The notes beneath the pieces were generated by a model. That model saw only the letters and a list, made by a program, of their open reading frames with translations, ran no database searches and was not told the origin of the DNA. A stretch of 64,000 nt of DNA from Kitasatospora sp. GAS204B (GTDB lineage Bacteria > Actinomycetota > Actinomycetes > Streptomycetales > Streptomycetaceae), in NCBI RefSeq assembly GCF_029892155.1, contig NZ_JARZAG010000002.1, positions 467,256-531,255 on the forward strand, written 5' to 3'. The translations under genes were made by a program, and so were the position numbers. Positions 56,580 through 64,000 of this stretch are shown here, piece by piece (position 1 is the stretch's first letter; every line of letters starts with the position of its first letter).

Positions 56580-57757
56580 GTTGCGACCTCCCGCAGGCGC
56601 TGCGCCGCCGCCTCGGGCGACACATCGTTGACGAACGCGTCCATGCCGGATTCGACGCCGGCGAGGAACTTCAGCTTGCCTACCGTACGTCGGATCGTGA
56701 ACAGCTCCAGATGCAGTGCCAGCTCGGCACCGCCCCTGCGGGGCGCCTGGTGCCAGGCGGCGATGTAGGGGGTGGGGGGCGGCAGCTGGTCCGGGGCCTC
56801 GGCGCCCGTGCCGAAGAGCCGGTCGAAGCGGCGCAGCAGCTCCAGGTAGAGGCGCGGGAACTCGGCCCGCTCGGCCTCGTTCAGCGCGGTCAGCGCGGGC
56901 ACCCGGCGGTTCGGGTAGAGGTGCGCCTCGTACGGCCAGCGGGCGGCGAACGGGACGAAGGCCGTCCAGTGCTCGCCGGCCAGCACCACCCGGACGGGGT
57001 CGGCCAGCTCGGCCGCCAGCAGGTCCTCGAAGAGGTTGCGGCCGGTGCGGGCGCGGTGCTCGTTCGCCTGGGTGATCATCTTGACGGTGCGCGGGGTGGT
57101 GAAAGGGAAGGCGTAGATCTGGCCGTGCGGGTGAGCCAGCGTCACCCCGATCTCGGCGCCGCGGTTCTCGAAGCAGAAGACCTGGTCGACGTCGGGCAGC
57201 GAGCCCAGCTCGGCGGTGCGGTCGGTCCACGCGTCCAGCACCAGGCGGACCTTGGCCTCGTCGAGCCCCGCGAACGAGGCGCGGTGGTCGGCGGTGAAAC
57301 AGACCACCTCGCAGCGGCCGACACCGGGTCGGGCCAGGTGCAGGGCGGGCGACTCGGTGGACGGGTCGGCGGACGGCACGGTGGACGGGTCGGCGGACGG
57401 CGGCTGGCCGGTCGCCGCCTCTCCCGTCGCCTCGACGTAGGCGGCGGCGTCGGCGGCGAGCGAGGGGAAGCGGTTCTCGAAGACCACCACGTCGTAGTCG
57501 GCGGCGGGGATCTCGCTGAGGCGGTCGCCCTGGCTGGGGCAGAGCGGGCACTCGTCGGCCGGCGGGTGGTAGGTGCGGGCCTGGCGGTGCGCGGCCACGG
57601 TGACCCAGTCGCCGAGCACGGGGTCGCGGCGGATCTCGGCGAGGCTCGCGGTCGGCTCCAGCGGACGCCGGTCACGGACGTCGCGCAGCGCCGACTCGTC
57701 CCGGTCGTAGTAGATCAGCTCGCGGCCGTCCGCCAGCTTGGTCGTGGTCTTCCGCAC
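56576..57757 (-). CDS. galT: Galactose-1-phosphate uridylyltransferase
   Basis: A 393-residue HIT-superfamily enzyme swapping UMP between UDP-glucose and galactose 1-phosphate. The active-site loop AHPHGQIYAFPF carries the nucleophilic His. DPVLGDWVTVAAHRQART opens the fold, and DECPLCPSQ holds metal-ligand cysteines. An internal duplication (24-base DNA repeat at 57356-57376 and 57380-57400) gives PSADPSTVPSADPSTE in a surface loop, an indel specific to this lineage. First gene of the gal operon; GTG start with GGCGGAG upstream. Confidence 0.95.
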   Translation of the reverse strand: MRKTTTKLADGRELIYYDRDESALRDVRDRRPLEPTASLAEIRRDPVLGDWVTVAAHRQARTYHPPADECPLCPSQGDRLSEIPAADYDVVVFENRFPSLAADAAAYVEATGEAATGQPPSADPSTVPSADPSTESPALHLARPGVGRCEVVCFTADHRASFAGLDEAKVRLVLDAWTDRTAELGSLPDVDQVFCFENRGAEIGVTLAHPHGQIYAFPFTTPRTVKMITQANEHRARTGRNLFEDLLAAELADPVRVVLAGEHWTAFVPFAARWPYEAHLYPNRRVPALTALNEAERAEFPRLYLELLRRFDRLFGTGAEAPDQLPPPTPYIAAWHQAPRRGGAELALHLELFTIRRTVGKLKFLAGVESGMDAFVNDVSPEAAAQRLREVAT

Positions 57758-57802
57758 AGTCTCCGCCCTCGCTGTGGCTATTCGCCGTTCAATGCTTCAC
57801 AC

Positions 57803-57831
57803 ATAATCAAACATTACTCATCAGCAGTCAA
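57803..57831 (-). promoter_or_regulatory. Promoter of the galTEK operon
   Basis: On the minus strand TTGACT (57831-57826), a 17-base spacer and GATTAT (57808-57803) fit a housekeeping promoter. It lies about 45 bases before galT in an AT-rich island that also carries an AATG...CATT dyad, a possible operator for galactose control. Confidence 0.65.
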
Positions 57832-58015
57832 CAGATCGGGACGCAGATCGGCGTGCCAGGACACGGCGCGACCAAGAAAGATGAGAAGGGCCCGGCGGGC
57901 GGGCGCTGTTCGCGGACCGGCCGGGGGCACACCGAACACCGCTGGGGCCGTGTCGAGCCCGCCCGGGTCCCCGTCGGGCACCCCTCCGGGGACGCGCCGG
58001 ACGCTCAGGGCGGGG

Positions 58016-58678
58016 CTACTCGCCGCCCAACCGGGCCAGCAGTCCGGTGCGGTCCGCGACGGCCGCCGCCTCCAGCCGGGTGCGGGCGCCCAGCTTCATC
58101 AGCACCCGCTGCACATGCGTGCGCGCCGTGCTCGGGGCGATCCCCATGCCGGCCGCGATCTCCTGGGTGTCCTGGCCCTCGGCGATCCGGGCCAGCACCT
58201 GGACCTCCCGACGGGTCAGCGAGCCGAGCAGCCGCAGCGCCTCGTCGTCGGGCTCGTGCACCGGGTGCAGCAACCGCTCGAAGGCCGCCTGGAGCACCTC
58301 CACCGCGACCGCCGCCTCGCCGGCCCTGGCCCGGATGATGGCGCGGTCCACCACGTCGATCCGCTCGTCGCTGCGGACGTAGCCGGCCGCGCCCGCCGCG
58401 AAGGCGTTGGCCACCCCCCGCAGGTCGTCCACCGGGCCGAGCACCACCACCGCGACCTCGGGCCGCTCCTGGCGCAGCCGGCGCACCGGCGCGAACGCCC
58501 CCGGGGCTCCCGGCCGGGCCACACCGAGCAGGCAGACCTCCGGGCGGCGCTGGGCGGCCAGCTCGGGCCCGGCCGCCGTCGGGCAGCCCACCGCCAGCAC
58601 TCGGTGACCGCGCACCTGCAGCGCCGCCGCCAGCGCCTCGGCCAGCAATCGGTGATCGTCGACCACGACGAGCCGCAC
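58016..58678 (-). CDS. NarL/LuxR-type regulator with a pseudo-receiver domain
   Basis: A 220-residue regulator. The receiver begins MRLVVVDDHRLLAEALAAAL with the acidic pair D7-D8, but the phospho-acceptor position is Gly52 (VCLLGVARPG), so aspartyl phosphorylation is unlikely. AAGYVRSDE keeps only part of the switch region. The C-terminal HTH is intact: LTRREVQVLARIAEGQDTQEIAAGMGIAPSTARTHVQRVL. Such atypical regulators are common in antibiotic control and may bind ligands. GTG at 58678 has GGGGGAGGG upstream. Confidence 0.87.
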   Translation of the reverse strand: MRLVVVDDHRLLAEALAAALQVRGHRVLAVGCPTAAGPELAAQRRPEVCLLGVARPGAPGAFAPVRRLRQERPEVAVVVLGPVDDLRGVANAFAAGAAGYVRSDERIDVVDRAIIRARAGEAAVAVEVLQAAFERLLHPVHEPDDEALRLLGSLTRREVQVLARIAEGQDTQEIAAGMGIAPSTARTHVQRVLMKLGARTRLEAAAVADRTGLLARLGGE

Positions 58679-58849
58679 GCCCAAAGGGGCCCTCCCCCGT
58701 ACCCTGCGCGGAGCCGAACCCGCGCGATGCGTACCGGCCGTACGCCACAGCACTGTTGACGCCCCATCACAGCGCATCGCGGACCTGTTCGCCAGATCTC
58801 GGCGGGTCGGATGATGACCGCTCAAGGCAGTGGCAGGAGGATAACGAAA

Positions 58850-58878
58850 AAGGCCCCCGCCGTGATGGCGAGGACCTT
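58850..58878 (-). terminator. Rho-independent terminator after tRNA-Thr
   Basis: AAGGCCCCCGCC (58850-58861) pairs with GGCGAGGACCTT (58867-58878) with two mismatches. On the minus strand the stem is followed by TTTTTCG. It begins 6 bases past the tRNA 3' end. Confidence 0.8.
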
Positions 58879-58884
58879 CTCTGA

Positions 58885-58960
58885 TGGAGCCCCCATGCGG
58901 AATCGAACCGCAGACCTTCTCCTTACCATGGAGACGCTCTACCGACTGAGCTATAGGGGC
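58885..58960 (-). tRNA. tRNA-Thr(GGU)
   Basis: The minus strand begins GCCCCTATAGCTCAGTCGG and ends TGGGGGC-T-CCA with CCA encoded. The anticodon stem TCTCC/GGAGA holds the loop ATGGTAA, so the anticodon is GGT (reads ACC). The T-arm is TGCGG-TTCGATT-CCGCA. Confidence 0.94.
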
Positions 58961-59198
58961 GAACCGGTCGAACGAGGAAGACATTACATGGTCATCGGCG
59001 GGATTGGGAAATCGGTGCCTGCCCGGATTCACGCGCCCTGCGGCGCGGGGCGCGCCGAGCCGGCCGGCCGGACACGGGCGGCGGACCCGGGCTGCTGACC
59101 TGTGCGGCGGACCTGTGCTGCGGAGGGCTGCCGCGCCTCCGGCCACCCCGGTCGACTGGCCTACTGGCGCGCCCGGGCCCACCTCGCAGGACCTCCGC

Positions 59199-60689
59199 TC
59201 ACATGGCCGGGCCCCCGCTCAGCGGGCTGGCGGCCCGGCGGCCCCGGCGGCCGGCGGGGAGCTGATCACCCGTCAGGTCGAGTCCGCCGGTCTCCGGCAG
59301 GAGCAGCAGGCAGAGCACCGAGGCCACCCCGAGCCCGGCCAGATACCAGCCGACCGGCGTCGCCGTCCCGTACGTGGCCGTGAGCCTGGTCGCCAGCAGC
59401 GGTGCCGTCCCGCCGCCCACCACGCCACCGAGGTTGTAGGTGAGCGCGGCGCCGGTGTAGCGCACCCGGGTCGGGAAGAGCTCCGGCAGGTAGGCCCCCA
59501 CCGGCCCGAGCAGCAACCCGATCAGCAGGGCGGAGGCGACCAGCGCGAACAGCACCAGGACCGGCCGCAGGCTCTGCAGCAGCGGGAAGAAGAGCAGCGA
59601 CCAGGCGACCGCCACCGTGGTGGCCGCCAGGACCGTTCGTCGCCGCCCCCAGCGGTCGGACCCGCCCGAGCTGAACCAGACCGCCAGCGCGCCGGCCGGG
59701 GCGGCGAGCAGTTGCAGGGTGAGCATCATCGTCCGGTCCAGACCCAGTTGACCGGTCGCGTAGGCCAGGGCGTAGGTGTTGGTGAGATAGAAGAGCGCGT
59801 ACCCGAAGGAGAGCGCGCCGCCACCCAGCAGGACGGTCCGCCAGTGCTCGCGCAGCACCGCCAGCACGGGCACCGCGTGCGGGGCCGCCGACCCGCCGTC
59901 GGCCCCCTCGCCTCCGGTGGCATCCGTGGCACCCGTGGAGTCTGCGGCGTCCGCGGAGTCCGCGGAGTCCGCGGCACGGGCCGTCGCCACGGCCGCGACC
60001 TCGGCGAAGACCGGGGTCTCCGCGATCCGCAGCCGGACGAAGAGCCCGACGCCGACCAGCAGCAGCGAGCCGAGGAACGGCAATCGCCACCCCCACCCCG
60101 CGAACTGGCTTTCGCTGAGCCGGGCCGAGAGCACCAGGAAGACCGCGGTCGCCAGCACCGAGCCGGCACAGGGCCCGAGTTGCAGGTATCCGGCGTACCG
60201 GCCACGGCGGCGCACCGGCGCGTACTCCGCGAGCAGCAGCGCCGCGCCGCCCCACTCGCCCCCCAGCCCGAACCCCTGGCAGAACCTCAACAGCACCAGG
60301 ATCACCGGGGCCCAGACGCCCAACCGCCCGTACCCGGGCAGCACCCCGACCGCCGCCGTCGACAGCCCCATCATCAGCAGCGACGCCACCAGCACGGCCT
60401 TGCGGCCCACCCGATCCCCGAAGTGACCGAACACCACCGCCCCGACCGGCCTGGCCACGAACGCCACCGCATAGACCGAGAAGGCCGCGAGCAGCGCGTT
60501 GACCGGAGTGAGCACCGGGAAGAACTCACGCCCGAAGACCAGGGCCGCCGCCATCCCGTACAAGAAGAAGTCATAGAACTCGACCGCCGTCCCGACGAAG
60601 GCGGCAACCGCCACCCGCCCCAGGCCCTCGCCACTGCCGAGGTCCGGGGCGCCCTGATCCGACGCACCTGACGCCATGTCAATCGCCAT
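59199..60689 (-). CDS. MHS-family MFS transporter (metabolite:H+ symporter)
   Basis: A 496-residue permease with about 12 hydrophobic helices. GTAVEFYDFFLYG in TM1 and FGHFGDRVGRKAVL in the 2-3 loop are hallmarks of the MHS group (ShiA, KgtP, ProP, citrate carriers). The central loop holds a degenerate Ala/Asp/Ser repeat (ARAADSADSADAADSTGATDA) encoded by a 9-bp DNA repeat near 59940-59980. The substrate, a small organic acid or osmolyte, cannot be assigned. ATG at 60689 or 60677. Confidence 0.9.
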   Translation of the reverse strand: MAIDMASGASDQGAPDLGSGEGLGRVAVAAFVGTAVEFYDFFLYGMAAALVFGREFFPVLTPVNALLAAFSVYAVAFVARPVGAVVFGHFGDRVGRKAVLVASLLMMGLSTAAVGVLPGYGRLGVWAPVILVLLRFCQGFGLGGEWGGAALLLAEYAPVRRRGRYAGYLQLGPCAGSVLATAVFLVLSARLSESQFAGWGWRLPFLGSLLLVGVGLFVRLRIAETPVFAEVAAVATARAADSADSADAADSTGATDATGGEGADGGSAAPHAVPVLAVLREHWRTVLLGGGALSFGYALFYLTNTYALAYATGQLGLDRTMMLTLQLLAAPAGALAVWFSSGGSDRWGRRRTVLAATTVAVAWSLLFFPLLQSLRPVLVLFALVASALLIGLLLGPVGAYLPELFPTRVRYTGAALTYNLGGVVGGGTAPLLATRLTATYGTATPVGWYLAGLGVASVLCLLLLPETGGLDLTGDQLPAGRRGRRAASPLSGGPAM

Positions 60690-60880
60690 ACGTCGACGAT
60701 GCCGGGCGGACCGGGCACCGCGCAGCCGCCAGTCGAGTGACGGGGGCGCACGCCGTTCGTATACGCCCCGGGGTGGTGCGCGGCGATGATTTGTACACCA
60801 CCCGCCACCGAACGCTATGCTCCGACCACTCACCGTGCCCGCCGGAAACCGGCGGGAATCGCTCCCGATTCGGAGGCCTC

Positions 60881-61252
60881 ATGGGTGGATTCCAGGTCCG
60901 GCCCGAGGAGTTGACCGGCGCCGGCCAGTGCGCGCAGGCGATCGCCACGCGCATCCCCGGCCAGAGCGAGCAGCTCACCCCCGCCGGCGCCGCGGCCGCC
61001 ACCCGGCTCGTGGGCTGGCGCACGGCCGCCGCGCTGCGGGCCTGCGGCGACTCCTGGCGGGCCCTGCTGACCTCCCTGGCGGGCGAGTTGGACGCCCAGG
61101 GGCAGCGCCTGGCCACCACCGCACAGCAGTACCGCGACGGCGAGGTCACCGCGGTGGACGCGCTCGGCGCACCGCCGACGCCCCTGCCCGGCCGGCCCGG
61201 CCCGCAGCACGCCGCCGCCGCCCCCTTCGCCACCCACCCGGCCGGCCGCTGA
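60881..61252 (+). CDS. WXG100-like (ESX-type) small helical protein
   Basis: A 123-residue protein: two long helices joined by a short turn (LVGWRTAAALRACGDSW), then AGELDAQGQRLATTAQQYRDGE and a disordered Pro/Ala tail. Size, helix layout and the terminal AQQYR-D-E pattern resemble ESX/WXG100 substrates of actinobacterial type VII secretion, although the WxG is degenerate. ATG with CGGAGG 5 bases upstream. Its stop overlaps the next start (TGATG), so it is coupled to the hydrolase. Confidence 0.7.
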   Translation: MGGFQVRPEELTGAGQCAQAIATRIPGQSEQLTPAGAAAATRLVGWRTAAALRACGDSWRALLTSLAGELDAQGQRLATTAQQYRDGEVTAVDALGAPPTPLPGRPGPQHAAAAPFATHPAGR

Positions 61253-62907
61253 TGGAGCTCGCCGCCCTGCGGGAGGCCGACCCGCTGCTGCTGCCGGACT
61301 GCGCCGAGGCCTACGAGCAGTTGGCCGCCGCATTCCAACAGCACGTCGACGAATGGCAGTCCGGCGTCCACGACCGCACCACCCGCTCCGGCTGGCTCGG
61401 CACCGCCGCCGATGCCTGCCGCGCCTCGCTCCAGCAGACCGACGACCGCCTGATCGCCGCCCGCACCGAACTGCGGCGGATCGGCGCCTGCCTGCGGGCC
61501 GGCGCCGACGCCCTGCAACTCACCCAGGCCGAGCTGACCTCCGCGCTGGCCGACGCCCGGGCCGCCGGAGTGACCGTCGACGCCGACGGATCGGCCCCAC
61601 TGGACCCCGCCGAGGCGACCGCCGAACGCCACGACCCCGACGCCCGGGCCCGGCACGGCGAACTGAGCCAGCGCGTCCGTACCGTCCTCGACCGGGCCGA
61701 CGCGCTCGACCAGGCCCTGGCCGACCAGCTCACCGGCTTCACCCGCGCCGCCACCGACGGCTCCGGCCTCACCGACCGCAGCTTCGCCCCCGACCCGTAC
61801 ACCCCTGCCCCACTCTCCCCCCAGATCACCGCCCCCGACTTCCTACGCAACGCCGTCCCACCCCCGTCCGCCTCCCCCGCCACCGTCGCCGCCTGGTGGC
61901 GCTCCCTCCCTGCGGACCAGCAGCAGCGCCTCATCACCACCCGCCCCGACCTGATCGGCAACCGCGACGGCCTCCCCGCCACCGCCCGCGACCAGGCCAA
62001 CCGCCTGCTGCTCCAGCGCTACCTCACCGACTTCGCCGCCCGCAGCTGGCGATCCGTCACCGACCAACTCAAGCTCGACGGCTTCCGCGCCATCCAGGAC
62101 CGCCTCGACCGCAGCCCGGCCACCCCGCCCGTGCTGCTCTACGGCATCTCCGGCGAGGGCCAGGGTCGCGGCATCCTCTCCTTCGGCAACCCGGACACGG
62201 CGAGCAACGTGAGCGCGTACGTCCCAGGGCTGGGGACGGAGCTGCGGTCCGTGGGCGGGAAGGACGGGGACCGGGCGTTCAACGTGTGGTCTGCCGCCCA
62301 CACCGCGGATCCGACGCGGACCACGGCCTCCATGGTCTGGCTCGGCTACGACCCGCCTCCGGGGGTCGACAAGTTCGACCCGCAGACCCTCGCGGTCATG
62401 GGCAAGTCTCGTGCCAGTGCCGGCGCCGAGACCTACGACCGGTTCATGGCCGGCCTGCGGGCCAGTCACGAAGGCCCGCCGGCCCACTTGACCGCGCTGG
62501 GCCACAGTTACGGCTCACTGACCGTCGGTCTGGCCGGCCAACGCTCCGGCGGCACGGGCGCGGACGAGATGATCCTGATCGGCAGTCCGGGGACCGGTGC
62601 CCAGCAGGCGGCGCAGCTGGGCGTTGGCGCCGGTCACGTCTGGGTCGGCGCGGCCGACAACGATCCGGTGACCTACCTGCCCGATCCGCTGAAGGAGGCA
62701 GTCGGCGACCACGAGCAGCGGTGGTTCGGCAGGGATCCGGCGAGCGCGGAGTTCGGGGCTCACCGATTCGAGGTGGCTGACGGACCATCAGGGAGCTTCC
62801 GGGCCCACTCGAACTACCTGGACCCCAGCGGCGGGAACTCGTTGTACAACATCGGGCAGATCATCTCCGGCCATCCGGACCGAACGCAGCCTCAGGTTCC
62901 GCGATGA
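61252..62907 (+). CDS. ESX-like N-terminus fused to a DUF1023-type alpha/beta hydrolase
   Basis: A 551-residue protein. Residues 1-110 are helical with a real WXG motif (SGWLGTAADACRASL). Residues 225-500 match DUF1023 hydrolases: VLLYGISGEGQGRGILSFGNPDTA, WLGYDPP and the nucleophile elbow LTALGHSYGSLTVGLA, then DNDPVTYLPDP and SNYLDP with the likely catalytic Asp and His. No signal peptide, so any export would be through a type VII-like route. Start ATG overlaps the previous stop; its stop overlaps the lipoprotein ATG (ATGA). Confidence 0.83.
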   Translation: MELAALREADPLLLPDCAEAYEQLAAAFQQHVDEWQSGVHDRTTRSGWLGTAADACRASLQQTDDRLIAARTELRRIGACLRAGADALQLTQAELTSALADARAAGVTVDADGSAPLDPAEATAERHDPDARARHGELSQRVRTVLDRADALDQALADQLTGFTRAATDGSGLTDRSFAPDPYTPAPLSPQITAPDFLRNAVPPPSASPATVAAWWRSLPADQQQRLITTRPDLIGNRDGLPATARDQANRLLLQRYLTDFAARSWRSVTDQLKLDGFRAIQDRLDRSPATPPVLLYGISGEGQGRGILSFGNPDTASNVSAYVPGLGTELRSVGGKDGDRAFNVWSAAHTADPTRTTASMVWLGYDPPPGVDKFDPQTLAVMGKSRASAGAETYDRFMAGLRASHEGPPAHLTALGHSYGSLTVGLAGQRSGGTGADEMILIGSPGTGAQQAAQLGVGAGHVWVGAADNDPVTYLPDPLKEAVGDHEQRWFGRDPASAEFGAHRFEVADGPSGSFRAHSNYLDPSGGNSLYNIGQIISGHPDRTQPQVPR

Positions 62908-63467
62908 GGTCCCGCCTGCCTGCCGCTCTGCTCCTCTCGGTACTGGCCGTGCTGCCCGTCACGGCCTGCCGACAGACCTCCCCCAAGGTGACCACCGCCA
63001 TGATGAGCCCCGACGAAGCCCGAAACAGGCTGCACGCACTTCTTGATGACACCTTTGCCGCCGTCGCTCCCCCTCTCCGGTTCAGAGAGGGCTGGCCCAC
63101 CACCACTGAGAACGACGCGCCAAGCGGAACGGCCAACGTAGCCCTCGATCGCTACGTCATGACCAAGGTCTCGTCCGCGAAGTACGGCGCCCTGCTCGGT
63201 CTGGTGGAACGCCACTGGAAGGAGCGCGGCTACACGATCGAGAGCGTGAACGCGGACGCGCGCATGCCTGCCATCTACGCCAGGGCGTCCGACGGAGCCG
63301 CGCTCAACCTTCGGGTCGGCTACCCCGGCAACATCACCATCACCGCCGCCGTCACCCCCATCCCCCTCACCCCCGTCCCCTTCGGCCCCGAGCCCCCACA
63401 GCCCACCCTCGCCAACGGCAACCCGGACATCCTGCCGACCACTGACGACCCGTTCTGGTCCAACTGA
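62904..63467 (+). CDS. Small secreted lipoprotein of the ESX-like operon
   Basis: A 187-residue protein with a lipoprotein signal (LLLSVLAVLPVTAC, C22 acylated). The mature part has a helix-strand domain (DEARNRLHALLDDTFAAVAP, KYGALLGLVERHWKERGYTIESV) and a Pro-rich C-terminus. I recognise no catalytic motif. Its ATG overlaps the hydrolase stop, so all three genes from 60881 on form one coupled operon. It may be the surface partner of the hydrolase. Confidence 0.78.
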   Translation: MRSRLPAALLLSVLAVLPVTACRQTSPKVTTAMMSPDEARNRLHALLDDTFAAVAPPLRFREGWPTTTENDAPSGTANVALDRYVMTKVSSAKYGALLGLVERHWKERGYTIESVNADARMPAIYARASDGAALNLRVGYPGNITITAAVTPIPLTPVPFGPEPPQPTLANGNPDILPTTDDPFWSN

Positions 63468-63521
63468 GCAATTCGCGCACGCGCGCCGGAGTTGCCTGTG
63501 CGTCGTCGGCGGGTGCTTTGG

Positions 63522-63839
63522 TCACGCGCAGATCCAGGACCCGAATCCGCCCCGCATTGACACCCACGTCACCGGGCCACCACCGCCACATCCCAGCAGC
63601 CGCGAGCCGTACACCGTCAGGTAGTCCACCTCGCCATCCAGGCCGCGCGCGGACGCGAACCGCGCCAGCGCGGGCTCGTCGGTGAACGCGTACAACCAGC
63701 GCACCCCGGCCGCATCCGCAGCCAGCAGCTCACCGCTCCCGGTCGGCGCCAGCAACAACGCCTCGCGCAACTCCGCCACCAGCGACGGACCGTCAACCTG
63801 CCCCACGTGCAGCGCCGCCAGACGCTCGGTCGACCCCAC
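63522..63839 (-). CDS. SseB-like protein, C-terminus possibly frameshifted
   Basis: A 105-residue frame. LVAELREALLLAPTGSGELLAADAAGVRWLYAFTDE is typical of the SseB N-terminal domain, whose members often accompany type VII or effector loci. After GSRLL the sequence turns into GCGGGGPVTWVSMRGGF, which is unlike the family; the neighbouring frame reads DVAV. A frameshift near 63590, real or due to poor sequence at the contig end, is likely. The start GTG is the best seen. Confidence 0.55.
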   Translation of the reverse strand: MGSTERLAALHVGQVDGPSLVAELREALLLAPTGSGELLAADAAGVRWLYAFTDEPALARFASARGLDGEVDYLTVYGSRLLGCGGGGPVTWVSMRGGFGSWICA

Positions 63840-63890
63840 CGGTGACGGCCTAACCCGAAGTCGGGTGCAGCACTGAAAGCCACCAAGTAG

Positions 63891-64000
63891 CGGGGGGCCC
63901 CCCCCCCCCGGGGGGGGGCCCCCCCGGGGGGGGGGGGGGGGGCCCCGCCCCCCGGGGGGGGGGGCCCCCGCAGAGGCGGGGGGGGGGGGGGGGGGTCCCA
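63891..64000. other. G/C homopolymer tract, probable assembly artefact
   Basis: The last 110 bases are almost only runs of G or C up to about 18 long, with no coding, codon-position or repeat logic. This is typical of low-quality read ends in high-GC assemblies, not of biology. Confidence 0.85.

Overview
The window is a piece of a high-GC actinobacterial chromosome. The gene set points to the Streptomycetaceae (Streptomyces, Kitasatospora or a close relative): a bldA-type tRNA-Leu(UAA), an rpf gene behind a c-di-AMP riboswitch, DivIVA-like and DivIC proteins, a galT-galE-galK operon, PEP carboxylase, SUKH-family proteins and many GTG starts with GGAGG ribosome binding sites. The last ~110 bases are G/C homopolymers and look like a contig-end artefact.

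Layout. 1-7.6 kb: sulfur and branched-chain amino acid metabolism (partial ilvA, metB, msrA, cbs) with a MerR regulator and an L,D-transpeptidase lipoprotein. 7.8-12.9 kb: SGNH hydrolase, thiolase, small conserved proteins, a BI-1 family membrane protein and the UUA-decoding tRNA. 13.2-22.3 kb: a partnerless ABC ATPase, NDH-2, the eno-divIC-DUF501-ppx block, the riboswitch-controlled resuscitation factor and a cytochrome P450. 22.5-34.3 kb: MazG and a SurA-like lipoprotein, a soluble Ser/Thr kinase co-translated with a small membrane protein, a VOC protein, an unusual HTH-methyltransferase-specificity fusion, a lipoprotein and mfd.

34.8-41.1 kb is the most unusual part. A DivIVA-like coiled-coil protein is followed by four genes that all carry toxin-type and/or SUKH immunity domains: a deaminase-like domain fused to SUKH-4, a WHH-type nuclease-like domain fused to SMI1/KNR4, and, divergently transcribed, a YwqJ-type deaminase followed by a SUKH-3 protein whose only sensible start is CTG. 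A perfect palindrome sits between the two divergent arms. None of the four has a visible export signal, so they look like an intracellular toxin/immunity-derived system.

41.1-64 kb: an orphan histidine kinase, ppc, a Pro/Thr-rich surface protein, pth-rplY-prs-glmU (translation, nucleotide and cell-wall precursor genes), tRNA-Gln, a palindrome-controlled desaturase-tetR pair, a MarR regulator, two atypical NarL-type regulators (one with a long insert, one without the phospho-acceptor Asp) flanking the gal operon, tRNA-Thr, an MHS transporter, an ESX-like operon (WXG-like protein, alpha/beta hydrolase, lipoprotein) and a possibly frameshifted SseB-like gene at the edge.

All assignments come from reading motifs and gene order. 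No database search was run.
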